DNA from: Osedax fenrisi
Taxonomy: Eukaryota; Annelida; Polychaeta; Sabellida; Siboglinidae
Length of the DNA stretch: 64,000 nt
Assembly (NCBI GenBank): GCA_964019155.1
Contig: OZ025241.1
Location: 86,431,728 to 86,495,727, forward strand
Reading direction: 5' to 3'
The position numbers and the translations under genes are program-made. How positions within the stretch are numbered: the stretch's first letter is position 1; every line of letters begins with the position of its first letter. Below the pieces are notes generated by a model that saw only the letters and a program-made list of their open reading frames with translations, searched no databases and was not told the DNA's origin. Shown one piece after another: positions 1 to 11,136 of this stretch.

Positions 1-29
1 TGTATACTATGTAATTATGTAAAGGTGTA

Positions 30-69
<40 letters not shown>

Positions 70-336
70 GGTGGTATATTATTAGTAATTTATATTATAA
101 TTAGTTATACAATAGGCATTTCTATTCAACAATAAACCTTTTATTATGTTGTTCACTAAATAGTATTTAGTAAATACCAATCTATCATAATACTGTCATC
201 TAAATCGACATTATATATAATGTATAGTATACTATAAACTAAATAGAGTTTTGAAGTTATATCTCAAGTTTTCCTATAGCCTATGTATGCATATGAAAGA
301 TATAAAGTTTGTTGACCATATAGGACTATATATATA

Positions 337-406
<70 letters not shown>

Positions 407-523
407 TGTGTGTATGTGTATACATCTAGTATGTGTATATATTCGCTTATGTTTGTATTCCATCCAGCGATGTAAATATATTATTATATCTATTTACATA
501 GATGAGTCCAACACACACACATA

Positions 524-570
<47 letters not shown>

Positions 571-747
571 ATGTGTATGTGAGTGTGTATGTGTGTGTTT
601 ATGTGAGTGCACTCACACATGAGTGATATTATTTAACACCATGGTATATGCGTATACATAAGCATATATGTATGTATACGTGTATGTGTACGACACTTAA
701 TAATTATATTCATTATATAATGTAATGCACATATTAATTATCGTATA
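1..747. repeat. AT-rich flank with (TA)n and (TG)n microsatellites
   Basis: No gene is seen. (TA)n lies near 36-66. A (TG)n tract with TATG interruptions runs about 343-420. A second TA/TG compound tract is at about 520-605. Open frames here only translate dinucleotide repeats (IYIY, CVCV) and were not accepted as coding. Confidence 0.8.
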
Positions 748-845
748 TATATATATAAATTAATACAAATATACTTGTGGTATATACGTATCATAATTAT
801 GATACGTATATTCCACAAGTATATTTGTATTAATTTATATATATA
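748..845. repeat. 98-bp near-perfect palindrome
   Basis: Two 49-bp arms pair base for base around the centre between 796 and 797, with one mismatch (781 against 812). There is no spacer. The outer part is TA-rich, but the inner part (AATACAAATATACTTGTGG on the left arm) is not simple repeat. It could be a small fold-back MITE or a recent template-switch product. No coding potential. Confidence 0.9.
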
Positions 846-1447
846 CTTAAGTGTATCAAATATAAATATATTAAAATAGTGAAATATTATTCATCCATAT
901 GTATCAAATATTTAGATATATATTCGTAATGTAATATTAGAATAGTTAATAATAAGTATACACTATTTTCATACTCGTGTATTACTCCCCACTATTCGGC
1001 ATGCATGAGCCAAAGCGGTTTGTTATTATATGTAAACCCAATGTTAATTTTTGTACCATGTCGATTAGGGTATCAATTCATATCTATTTTGTCTTCTATA
1101 TTTTTCTATTTATTTATTTTGTTGTTTACATAATAAACTATATATTATTATTATTATAATAATGCCTAAGTTTCCACTTTTGATTTATGTTTGTTACATA
1201 CATATTTATTAAAATATTAAAATATAAATAATCATATTTATAATGAAGTATAATATGTCATTCAAAATTAACTATAAGTGTATACATTTAAATTTGCTAT
1301 GCATTTAAATCATAAGCCTATAGATACCATTATAGAAATAGTATGCCTATAGGCTATATATAGTATTATAGCTAGTATTATAGGCTATATTATAGTATTA
1401 TAATATCCTTATCTATGTGTTATATATTTCTTATTTATATAATCGGT
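846..1447. other. AT-rich stretch, nothing recognised
   Basis: A short TAT/ATT run sits at about 1140-1160. Repeated GGCTATA/TAGTATTATA words occur at about 1315-1410. A 60-codon open frame at 977-1159 has no recognisable motif and hydrophobic low-complexity composition. Confidence 0.6.
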
Positions 1448-1490
1448 CATATGTAGCTCAGTGGAATAGTCACTTGATAGAAAGCATATG
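1448..1490 (+). repeat. tRNA-like unit, 5' half (A box)
   Basis: GTAGCTCAGTGG matches the pol III A box of tRNA genes. The rest does not fold as a tRNA, so this is probably a tRNA-derived SINE head. The matching B-box half lies at 3813-3845, on the far side of the LINE. Confidence 0.45.
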
Positions 1491-1498
1491 TATATATA

Positions 1499-3800
1499 TT
1501 TTTTTTTTCAGACAATGGTTAGTTAATAACCAGAGCCAATTATCCCATTTATTAGCGAAAAAATATTAATAAAAATATGATGAAGTAGGCAAGGGAGAGG
1601 CCAGGTAATTAAGGATTTTACAATAATCCATTGCAGCAGTATTTGCGATAAATATTTAGACTGCCTGTCATGACACGAATTCTGAGTAGGGTAATATCAT
1701 GCTTCCTCAGGCCTAACGAATATAGGTCTTTAGACGTTAGGGATGAGGGTATACCACGCCAGTTCCAACAAGAGGCACTTAGTTTAGCCTGCTTTGCACC
1801 AGTAAGTTGTTTTGCGTAGGAGAGTATTTCAGGTTTGTTATAGTAGTCAGTTTTGTGTCGGTAATTAGTATCGGTATCTATTGTATCAGTTGAGATTTTC
1901 GTATCTATAATATAAACAATGTCATTTCGGTAAGCCAGTAAGTCAGGTTTGCGTAAGCCAAGGTGTGTTCGTATGTGTGGTTCCAGTATAGTTGTAAATT
2001 TGTACTTATTAAGTAGAGTGATTAAAAGAGCGTTAACATAATTATGCCTGTGAATAATGTTATTATAATTAAATCTTCAGGTCTGCATAATATGATTTAG
2101 GCAGTCATATTTATAATTACACCCTCGCCTTAAACAGTTTGTATTTAAACTTGGAAACATACGTTTACATCTGTAATGTGTATATAGTAGACCGTGCTTT
2201 AGCTTTACCATATCTACAAAATCGCGACCAGAAAACATCTTTATAGGAGAAGTTATCCAATTATTAATAAAAGGACTATGCGTGCATAATTCTAAACCCT
2301 TGCCATCGACAGAATTAAATACATATATTAAATGATATTTATGTATGGATGTGTTATCAATAAACGTGTATTCATCGTATACTCGAGGTGTAGACCATTT
2401 TAGAATAACGCTATCGGGAAGAGTTTGAATAATAGTGTCATCATTCCTTCTAATTGATGAAATCCTTTTTAGCCGCAACACCGGTATTGCCAGAAAAAGA
2501 CGAGTGATAGCTATCCCACCGACACTACTAGGTGCGTAGAATACACCGAGTGAGGTATCTGAAGGTAGTCGAAGCCAACGTCTGACGAACGCCCGAATAC
2601 TTCTATCCATCGTTTTTAATGAATTTAAATATACGTTAGAGAAAGTCAAGGTATGAAGCATACTTGGAATTAGATGATTTTTGAGCATAAACAATTTTTG
2701 TTGGGGTTTTAGAGTAGATTTAGATATTGCCAAGAGTTTCGATGTGTGGTCATCATTAATTGAATTATTTTTATTATCCAAAGCGCCTATGTTGATGCCA
2801 AGATATCTATAAGTGTCTTCTATATTTAGCGCTTTAATTGTAGAATTATCAATAGATATAAAACTATATGGGTTACATATCCATTGATTTTTCTTTGGGT
2901 TAATAATTATATTCAATGTAGCGCATTTTGATTTGTTAACGTTTAACCCACATTGAGCTAGTCTAAATAAAACATGATCAACTTGATCTTGCATCATTAC
3001 ATCATCTTTCGCAAATAAAACCAGATCATCTGCAAATGCCATATGGCTTATTGTACTATTTCCTTGTAAATTAATACTACCTGGCATATTATCAGTTACA
3101 TAATCTATAATGGAGTTAAAAAGAGCGGGAGACATTGGGTCACCTTGTTTTACTCCACGATTGACTGGTATACTAGGTGATACTCCATTTTTATATTTTA
3201 ATTGAGTTGAACAATCCGAATAAGTATGCATGATATAACTTGTATACATTTTAGGAGTCCCTACTCTTTCGGCTAATGCAACAATTGAGTTGTGAGATAC
3301 CGTATCAAAAGCTTTAGAAACATCCAACAAACACATATTTAATGGGCGTAATGCATTTTTATGCTGATATATAATAGATTTAAGTAAAAAGATATTCTCA
3401 GCAATACCATCACGTCGAACAAAAGCTTTTTGCCGTGGATTAAGACTAATTGTGTTTTCAATTCTGCGTGCCAACATTTTATGGAAAAGTCTACAGAATA
3501 TCGATGACATAGTTATCGGACGATAATGGGACGGCTCAGTACTGTGGAAGGCGCAGTAGATGATATGAGATAAATATTAAAGCTAGCTGTTATATTATTT
3601 AGACCAATTTTAGTTAACTCGCATTTTTTAAGACCATCTATTCCCGGGGCGCCGTCGTGTAATGTGCCGTAACATGACTTTACTTCGTTTATCGTAATTG
3701 GATGTATATATGCATTACTATTATTAACAAATGAGTGGTTGAATGGAATAGATGGCTTACTTATTAACTCACTCCAATATTTAAATTGTAAATCGATCAT
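1499..3800 (-). mobile_element. R2-group LINE with restriction-like endonuclease, 5' truncated
   Basis: The 3' end is marked by an A10 tail (read as T10 at 1499-1508 on the + strand). The 5' end stops inside a (TA)n run at about 3800. The body encodes a reverse transcriptase followed by a C-terminal restriction-like endonuclease, the order of R2, R4 and NeSL elements. N-terminal zinc-finger/Myb DNA-binding domains are absent, consistent with 5' truncation. (TA) runs abut both ends, so the target may have been a TA repeat, as known for the Dong lineage of the group. The insertion separates two halves of a tRNA-like sequence. Confidence 0.85.
1618..3800 (-). pseudogene. R2-type reverse transcriptase / restriction-like endonuclease, broken
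   Basis: Three pieces are seen. Piece 1 (3800-3513) carries the start of the RT fold (APGIDGL) and then jumps frame, with a short deletion just before YRPITMSSI. Piece 2 (3510-2077, 477 residues) has DVSKAFDT at residues 63-70, GVKQGDP at 119-125 and the catalytic FADDL at 159-163, then a thumb/linker and the zinc knuckle CLRRGC...CLNHIMQT. An in-frame TGA (2079-2077) stands where the family has the last cysteine of the CCHC knuckle. Piece 3 (2076-1618) stays open in the same frame and contains HRHN, RKPDLLAYR and YIIDTK, the PD-(D/E)xK endonuclease core, then a stop. One nonsense change and one frame-shifting deletion inactivate the copy. Assignment to R2/R4 rather than NeSL is tentative. 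Confidence 0.85.
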
Positions 3801-3812
3801 ATATATATATAT

Positions 3813-3845
3813 TAAACCTATGGGTTCGATCCAAGGTAGTTGTTG
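3813..3845 (+). repeat. tRNA-like unit, 3' half (B box)
   Basis: GGGTTCGATCC at about 3821-3831 is a close match to the pol III B box. Joined to the A box at 1452 with the LINE removed, the A-to-B spacing is similar to that in the intact tRNA-like unit at 5985-6095. Confidence 0.45.
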
Positions 3846-4018
3846 ATTTTACCGCTTATATCAATAACTTAATGATACTGATTGTATAGTAATGCCCCTC
3901 ACAATTAGTTATAACATGTATAAGTCTACTACTTCTCGAGGAGTCCATTGTATCCGTAATTTATATTTTATAACATATATATCGCGATGTCCAATACATA
4001 GTATTAGTATGATACGTG

Positions 4019-4061
<43 letters not shown>

Positions 4062-4139
4062 GTATATGGATTTAAATACATTGATTAAAATGTTGTAATT
4101 AGGTTAATATTAACTATGCATTAAATAATGTTATAATAA
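3846..4139. other. AT-rich spacer with (TA)n at about 4025-4057
   Basis: No gene or repeat family was recognised. Short TATTAAATAATATATAATGCATTAAATAATG-like repeats occur near 4100-4170. Confidence 0.5.
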
Positions 4140-4504
4140 ATATTAAATAATATATAATGCATTAAATAATGTTAATTTTTAAAATTTTAGATATAATTGT
4201 ATTAACAAGAATAAACCCGGGGTGATAATTGGATACATGTACGTAACACTGACCCCTTTCTAGGTATGTACACCGTGATTAAAAGTTTAATTCAAATATT
4301 CTATAAGTAAAACCAGAATGTTACATGTTATCAAATAACTATAGTAGGATAGTGGAATATTTTGAAAACAAAATACCTATTCATATTTACTATTAAATTA
4401 CTAACAGTTCGTATATATATATATATATATATATATATAAGTTTTGTAGTATCTCTTACAGTTACTGAGATACGAGAGGGGGTCGGTATTTTGAGACTTT
4501 CCCC
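4140..4504 (+). mobile_element. MITE-1 family, partial copy (1a)
   Basis: The sequence shares AAGAATAAAC, the GGATAC block, TAAATTACTAACAGTTCG, the TACTGAGATACGAGAGGGGGTCGG block and the ACTTTCCCC end with the full copy at 16979-17969. The 5' half is missing and the middle is deleted. The 3' end is followed by TA (4505-4506). A (TA)n tract has grown inside it at about 4412-4440. Confidence 0.75.
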
Positions 4505-4576
4505 TATAGGGATTGTATACAATGTAGCTACGTGTATGTACATTATTAGGAATGAAATCACATAGACATAACCCAC

Positions 4577-4604
4577 ATCTTGGTATACTTTATACCATGG
4601 TATG

Positions 4605-4641
<37 letters not shown>

Positions 4642-4766
4642 GTGTATGTATGTGTGTTTTAATATATGTATGTGTGTGTTTATATATGTATGTATGTATG
4701 TATATGTATGTGTATGTATGTATGTATGTCTTCTATATCACTTCATAATTATGTATACACGACATG

Positions 4767-4812
<46 letters not shown>

Positions 4813-4820
4813 TGTGTATG
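4577..4820. repeat. (TA)n / TATG compound microsatellites
   Basis: Tracts lie at about 4600-4640, 4660-4730 and 4767-4808. The open frame here is repeat-encoded only. Confidence 0.8.
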
Positions 4821-5278
4821 TATAACATGTATTATACGCAAGTGTGATACATGTCGAGTGGACACTAATTACATACACTAATATACTTGCCATACGTATC
4901 CCTACCCTACGTGATACCCTCCTTGTATTGTGTTACGCAACAATACATGCGATATCCTATCTAACAATGCTTAGAGGGGTAAACTCGTAGATGTGTTGTC
5001 CTTCCCTATGTCCTTACGGTGGAACATGGCAGGCCATCTTATTAATAATTCATCTTATTAGTGTTTGCCACGTTAATATATTGGAATGTATTCTATAGAA
5101 TACATACGATTACATAATATGGAATATACACACAATGGCGTAGGCTTCTCTATAGTTCATGGTATAGAATACACAATACATAATGATGGTTTAGTGTAAC
5201 TATTATATGGTAAAGATATACGTGTGTGTCGACATTATACGCTATTATACGATATTATACTATACCTGGGAGACCTCC
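4821..5278. other. Unassigned, somewhat GC-richer stretch
   Basis: No coding frame, RNA or known repeat was recognised. Composition is less extreme than the neighbours, with several short palindromes such as GTATTCTATAGAATAC near 5090. Confidence 0.4.
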
Positions 5279-5445
5279 CTGATAATTAGGGGCGCTGGAA
5301 CGATTTTGTATGTGGGGGGACTAACCAATCGAAATAAATGTCGTGGTAAAAGTTGGGGGGACCAAAACATAGGAGGTCCTCCTAGATTTTAAAGTGGGTG
5401 GACATTTCCCCGCCCCCCCCCTGTTGCGGCGTCCCTACTGATAAT
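5279..5445. mobile_element. hAT-type MITE with 8-bp target duplication
   Basis: A 151-bp element (5287-5437) begins TAGGGGCGCTGGAAC and ends, in reverse complement, TAGGGACGCCGCAAC. It is flanked on both sides by CTGATAAT (5279-5286 and 5438-5445). An 8-bp duplication plus short terminal inverted repeats is the hAT signature. The inside is G/C-homopolymer rich and non-coding, so it must have been moved in trans. Confidence 0.85.
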
Positions 5446-5984
5446 ACACGCAACACTAGGTGACTCTTTTACTCCTATAACCCTATAGGGTTAACACCCC
5501 TTGTGTAATTACCGTATTACTAAAAATATTACTTTATTTTTTTTATATTATTTTATCACTACAAATATTTTTTATTACTAACCATTTTTTTTTCTCACTT
5601 TATTATAACTTTATATAATGTTTACCTTTTGACTTATATATATATACATATATACATGTAAGACCAAATGCATTTGGCCAGATGTTAATCGCGTGCATAA
5701 TACATACAAAACGATCACCTAGGTATGCTACAATGAATACACTTTACTTCGTACAGGTAATTACAGCTGTGTAATTGTACTTTGGGCTGTATAATTATAA
5801 TTGTAATTGTATACACCGCTAATTACGTCACAACTATAATGTGTTTATTCACGCATGTATCGATTATTGCATAACTATGGTAGGTGTAACAATAGTACGC
5901 AGCGGTATGTGATAGAATTATACTTAAGCATATATCAGTGTATAAATATATATATATATATATATTTACGTCTTACCCATCTGT
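5446..5984. other. AT-rich stretch, nothing recognised
   Basis: T-rich blocks at 5520-5630, TA runs at about 5638-5660 and 5943-5965. No gene signal. Confidence 0.5.
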
Positions 5985-6095
5985 CTGTGTAGCTCAGTTA
6001 GCTATATCAAACTGTCCTTATATAGCCTATGACCAACCGTATATTGTAGTAGTAACCTAGGACACGGGTTCAATCATTGTCCATGCAACAACAAT
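5985..6095 (+). repeat. tRNA-like (SINE head) unit with A and B boxes
   Basis: TAGCTCAGTTAGC at about 5991-6003 matches an A box and GGGTTCAATC at about 6066-6075 a B box, roughly 60 bp apart. The arms do not form a convincing cloverleaf (weak D stem, no clean acceptor stem), so it is called tRNA-derived rather than a functional tRNA gene. Confidence 0.45.
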
Positions 6096-6172
6096 AGGGC
6101 TTAAAATAAGTGTATATGAAATATATTTACTATAGTATCGGATATCGTTAAAACCACGGATGCCTTAACATG

Positions 6173-8322
6173 AGAGACGCTTTTAATGGACATTAGAGCC
6201 ATGTGTGAAAACTATCGAGTTAAACTATGGCATACATATTTTCAGGACCTACTAGATAAACCTCCTAAATCTACAAGTAACGATAACAATTATCTTAAAC
6301 CCATATTTCATGAATTATACATCAATATACACTGTTAAAAATTAGGGTAAAGCGACTTAAATGTATAGGGTACCGATTGTTAAAATATTACAACAATTTA
6401 CCATGTACTTTAATTAGGGTACACGACTTTTATAATCACTAGGGTACAATATATATATATTTTTTTAGGGTACATATATGTTAAATATTAGGGTACATGA
6501 CTGTTAAATGCACTAGGGTATACTCTATATATTTATTAGGGTACAGCTATGTTAAATATTAGGTTACGTGATTATTAAATTGACATATCATGCAATACAA
6601 TTATGGTTCATATCATACAATTGCATTAGGGTACAATTTGTTCATTTTTAAGGTACTGATAGTATTTATTCAGAGTGTACCCTAATTAGGGTACGGATAT
6701 GGGGATACTACTTACACCCTAAAAAAGTCACTCGCTGTACCTTAATTTTAACAGTGTAGGAATTTTCAAAATTAATGAAATTGATATAACCATCAAAAAT
6801 ATCAAAAACGGGATGAAGGCCTGGATGAAATACCATCAGAAGTATGAAAGATAAAGGAATTCCAATAAATAGTATTACAATCTTATAATAGTGTGTATAA
6901 CCAAGATCCCATAGAGATACGTAGAGAAGATTGCATGCTATGGCATTGTTATATGGTATACCTTATTAAGATATACCTTTTCATAAAAAATACAAACTTA
7001 CAGATATAGGATACCTCTTACACCAATTGCTGCAAAGGTGTATAATCTGATGATACTAAAACGAATAAGACGTTTATCATATTCTGAGAAAAATCAAAAT
7101 GGGGTTAGAACTAATCGATAAACCTCAAGACAAACATTAGCCATCATACGGGTAATAGGAGGAGTTAATTAACTGTAAGGAACAAATAGTCCTACATTAT
7201 TACAATGTATTGACTTTTCGAAAGTATTTAACAACATTGATAAGATAAAGATGAGATAAATTCTAATTCATTGTGGAATACCTGAATAAACTGTGGAATC
7301 AATCATGATGCTCTGCAAAATACACGTTCAATGGTTAGATCACCTGGTGGAGATACTCTTTCATTATAGCCTATAATGTATAGGTAACAGCATGTATTCT
7401 ACAATGAGACAACAATTTCACAATTTGTATTTATCATTTGCTTCGATCATGTAATAAGTAATTCACCAAAGTATATTGAGAATCTTTGAGTGATAATCAC
7501 AGAATGCAAAAGTAGAAGATATCTGGCAACACGTATAACAGATAAATAATATGCTGATGACATTGCTATTACCATAAACTCCATTAAAGAGGCAAACACA
7601 TTTTACATCAAATAGAATAAATCTATAAAGATATAGATATATGTATAATGTCAGTAAAAGGAATATATTTCCTTAAATAAAGAACCGTTTGTGAGTGTGA
7701 GTATGAAAATTATAAATAGATAAATTATAAATATATACGTAATCAAGAATGTATCCGATGTTAAATACATTGGTAGTTACATCGCCTCTACTGAGAATGA
7801 CGTTATCACCAGCAAAGATAAAGTATGGGTAATACTGAATAACCTATAACAAATATGAAAATCAAATATGTCAATATGAATCAAAAGTAACTTTTTAAAG
7901 CCAGTTGAATGTATTAGTATATGGAGCTATAACCTGGACCCTGGCAGCGGTCTTGGAAACAAACAAAAATGGATCTTACACCAAACTATTACGGGCAGCG
8001 GTAAATGTTTCACGGAGAGACCATATGTCCAGTAAATACCTCTATATAATATTGTAAGATACCAAATATTACAGTCACAATAAATTAACAAAGGATGAGC
8101 GTCTCAGTCTACTGCCGGAGAAGTAACGCGAGGTTGTTAGCTATATGCTGCTAAGGTTACCTATACATCGATAAGAATGTAGAGGGCGACTTGAAAAAAC
8201 CTTCGTAGATCAGCATATTGAAGACACGAGCTGCAAACTATGATGATCTACTAAACGCAATGAAGGATCGAGAGAAATGATAGAAAATGGAATGGAATCA
8301 ATGCAGAGCAAATGACCCTGGT
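6173..8322 (+). pseudogene. LINE reverse transcriptase remnant
   Basis: Before the MITE, 6179-6329 reads openly (RVKLWHTYFQDLLDKPPK and onward). After it, the frame resumes with INEIDITIKNIKNG. Downstream, in changing frames, come ISLTPIAAKVYNLMIL-like RT motif 1 (7010-7090), KNQNGVRTNR (about 7092), a degraded CIDFSKVFNNID (about 7205), a degraded YIGSYIASTENDV (about 7770) and the C-terminal IEDTSCKL...LNAMKDRE block (about 8218-8276). Many stops and frameshifts and no clear catalytic motif mean no function. Confidence 0.75.
6328..6758. mobile_element. MITE-3 with reiterated AGGGTAC motifs
   Basis: The element runs 6330-6756 (427 bp) between two TA dinucleotides. The left end reads CACTGTTAAAAATTAGGGTA, the right end in reverse complement CACTGTTAAAATTAAGGTA. 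Removing the element and one TA restores an uninterrupted reading frame in the host LINE, which confirms the boundaries and the TA duplication typical of Tc1/mariner-type MITEs. Inside, TAGGGTA or its complement recurs about nine times. No coding capacity. Confidence 0.9.
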
Positions 8323-8351
8323 AAGGTAAGGTAAGGTAAGGTAAGGTAAGG

Positions 8352-8354
<3 letters not shown>
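8321..8354 (+). repeat. (GGTAA)n LINE tail
   Basis: About six and a half GTAAG units directly follow the LINE C-terminus and run into a (TA)n tract at 8354-8402. Short tandem 3' repeats of this kind are typical of poly(A)-less LINE tails. Confidence 0.85.
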
Positions 8355-8402
<48 letters not shown>

Positions 8403-8634
8403 TTAATATACCTATATGATTAATATACGTGACTCGATCTAGAAGATGATCACGTGGTGTATCATTACGTATGTGTGGGCGACGCCCACTGGGCGTGTCC
8501 CAGAAAGTCAGTAAGATATCTGATAGATATTCATCACTGCATTCGTGATTAAACTGATTGTAATAATCTATTAATAGAATATTCGGTTATTATAGTGGAA
8601 TATAAAGTACTATTTTATTTTTTATGATTTATTT

Positions 8635-8678
<44 letters not shown>

Positions 8679-8739
8679 AATGTACGAACATTATTAGACT
8701 CGTGTTAATTATCGTGTAAAATGTACACGATATATGTAC

Positions 8740-8788
<49 letters not shown>

Positions 8789-9008
8789 TGTATATATACA
8801 TACAGGTAAAATATATAATACACTGGTTCTGTATGAATACGAAGGAAACTGCACAAATACAAAATACACTATATATAATTATGAATACATGAAAACACAC
8901 AGGCGTGTATATTAATACAGCTCAGTATATGAAACCTATGCATTATATACCTATACATTACATATACCTATATACGTGTACAATACATGAATAGCCAATG
9001 ACTATAGT

Positions 9009-9056
<48 letters not shown>

Positions 9057-9110
9057 GATACCATACATATGAGAGTATTTAATCACGTGGAAGTTATGTA
9101 ATATATGTGA
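8355..9110. repeat. TA-microsatellite region
   Basis: (TA)n tracts at about 8354-8402, 8640-8675, 8743-8783 and 9018-9054. The tract at 8743 lies inside an inverted repeat (ACCTGTATATAT on the left, ATACATACAGGT on the right). Predicted frames on both strands are IYIY artefacts. Confidence 0.8.
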
Positions 9111-9111
9111 C

Positions 9112-9362
9112 TGCAGGTGGTGGTGTACATGATGCCGAGATGTGTAATGCCGAGCCGAGATGTGTAATGCCGAGCCGAGACTTTCGGTTATTGATGCCGC
9201 GCCGAGAATTTCATTTTCGGAAAAAATGAACCCGAACCGATCCGAGCCGAGACTCTAACCAAACAAGGCTGAGCCTAGTTAAGATTATAGGTAACCGAGA
9301 CTGAAACAGCAGATGATAGATGTAATCGATGCTTTAGATTTGAGCATCATTTACATCACTAG
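9112..9362. mobile_element. MITE-5 family (GCCGAGCCGAGACT repeat), copy 1
   Basis: The copy contains GCCGAGCCGAGACT repeats, the TCATTTTCGGAAAAAA block and the terminal block CATCATTTACATCACTAG. The left end GGTGTACATGATGCCGAG is roughly complementary to the right end, giving terminal inverted repeats of about 18 bp. Related copies lie at 44095-44345 and 44385-44590. Confidence 0.7.
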
Positions 9363-9707
9363 TAATAGATATTAGTGTATTAGCCATAGCGCTAGAGATA
9401 CTCGTCTCCTTAGCTCTATGGTATTATAATACCATATATGGCTATACCATATATAGCCACAGATATAGCCACAGATATAGCCACAGATATAGCTATGCAT
9501 ACACTCGTAACTAAGTACCCGCTTGTAGCGTACGTTCCATTCAGTGTTACGTCACAAGACCAGTCATTTAACACGTGATGTTCACAGTTCACACACACGC
9601 AGTATTGCGTAACAAGCGATGATGCAATACGACCACCTTTTGTAATGACTCAATGACGTAATGACTAATTAACGATGTATACTCATGGGTATCGATATAT
9701 CATGGGT

Positions 9708-9750
<43 letters not shown>

Positions 9751-10129
9751 CGAATGCTATAACATAGCTTTATTCAGAATAACACATACAATAGTGTACA
9801 TATGTATGTGTCATTGGGAATTGTTGGCACACAAAAATGTTTTATTCCCATTTTGTAAATGCATCTAGTAAACATTTGAGTATTACATATAATTGAGAAT
9901 GCTTATATTGTATAGGGTATAAACTCTAAAAAATGTATAAAGAGTCATTATTAAAGAGTGATTAAAGGGGTCAAAAGATATTAGTTCTATAATTCAAAAA
10001 AAAGTTTCAAAATAATCTTCTAAAGTTCTATGTGTGTTGACGTGCTTATATTGTAAAGTATATTTCATGAACTTAAAGTTACCTTTATAGGACGTATTAT
10101 ATATTATTGTAATGACCCTTAATTAAGTT
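9363..10129. other. Spacer with a GATATAGCCACA minisatellite and (TA)n
   Basis: GATATAGCCACA-type 12-bp units repeat at about 9440-9492. (TA)n lies at about 9714-9748, preceded by two copies of ATCATGGGTATCGATATAT. Nothing coding was recognised. Confidence 0.6.
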
Positions 10130-10450
10130 TTAATATTTTAATATAATATTTTTGTTGATACAAATTAAAAATAAAATTTTCGCCGGATTTATCAGTCTCA
10201 TCAAAACTGAATGAAAACAAAATTTGATAGATTTAATTTCACATATTTTGTGAGCATCCTTAAAAAAATCTTTGTGTATGTTGTATTTTCGGATAAATGT
10301 GTTGTTTATGATATAATTTCGTATCAAAATATACACATTTAAATGTAAATTATGTGTCTTAAATTATTATTTAAATGACAAAAAACTAAGTGTTCATTAC
10401 TAAAGTATGATATATAAATTGATTAGTTCATTTTTAAATGATATACATAT
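10130..10450. repeat. Dispersed repeat R3, copy 1
   Basis: The block TTCGTATCAAAA ... TTAAATTATTATTTAAATGACAAAAAACTAAGTGTTCATTACTA recurs with small changes at 30060-30150. No ends or coding frame were resolved. Confidence 0.55.
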
Positions 10451-11136
10451 CTATATGGCGAATAAAATATAACTTATATTGCATGTAATTTTATATAACA
10501 ATAAAAACATTGTTATATAAACCTTATCCATTTCAGTGGTTTCGATACTATGCTAGCAGTGGGATGTGTTCGTATTAATTACGTTGCTTACATGGATATA
10601 TATATATATACCAGGAGTGTTATATCTTTGCTTCGTAAAATCTTTGAAAATATTATGTAATGTACTAAATATAGTTATACCTATATTTATATATACCTAT
10701 ATACCAATATCTATATATATTATAAATTATATACTTATTATTATTATATATATATATATATATACCTATAAAATAGGCGTTATATATAGAAAAATATACA
10801 TATACAATTAACAATATAAATTGCACATGAGCGTGTGTTAGCGTGTATTCGAATGTATTGATTATTGTATTGTAATATAATCTATTCTATGGTATACCAT
10901 ATATATATATATATTATAAACTAGAGGATGTTATTCCCCTTACTAATAGCATTCTGATTAATATTACGTGTTATTGGTATTCATAAACCAATAGTAATAC
11001 ACGTACACACGCATACCGATACGCATACACATATTCATATACATATGTATATATATATAATACATACATATACTCGTGTATAATGACGAGTACTTCACTA
11101 CGTACTATGTTCAATGTACATACGTTATAACGTAAT
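10451..11136. other. AT-rich stretch, nothing recognised
   Basis: (TA) runs near 10598-10610, 10745-10765 and 10900-10915. The 81-codon frame at 10566-10811 is isoleucine/tyrosine-rich repeat translation. Confidence 0.5.

Larger units (their letters stand above)
6120..8354 (+). mobile_element. LINE with (GGTAA)n 3' tail, decayed, split by MITE-3
   Basis: Linker, reverse transcriptase and C-terminal regions of an APE-type LINE are recognisable in the + orientation, ending in a GGTAA repeat. A 427-bp MITE sits inside it at 6330-6756. A second copy of the same family lies in the opposite orientation at 61928-62640 and also ends in the same pentamer next to a TA run. The clade was not assigned with confidence; the C-terminal motifs are those of a lineage common in invertebrate genomes. 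Confidence 0.8.

Noticed and set aside
336..626. Open frames rich in IYIY, CVCV or VYVY (also near 4580, 8700, 43065, 51522, 56087, 58013)
   Set aside because: They translate (TA)n and (TG)n tracts; similar frames occur on both strands.
5985..6095. Functional tRNA gene
   Set aside because: A and B boxes are present but no cloverleaf can be drawn with intact acceptor and D stems.
6330..6756. Telomeric or interstitial telomere repeat because of TTAGGG words
   Set aside because: The words are spaced 20-50 bp apart in both orientations inside a TA-flanked MITE, not in tandem.
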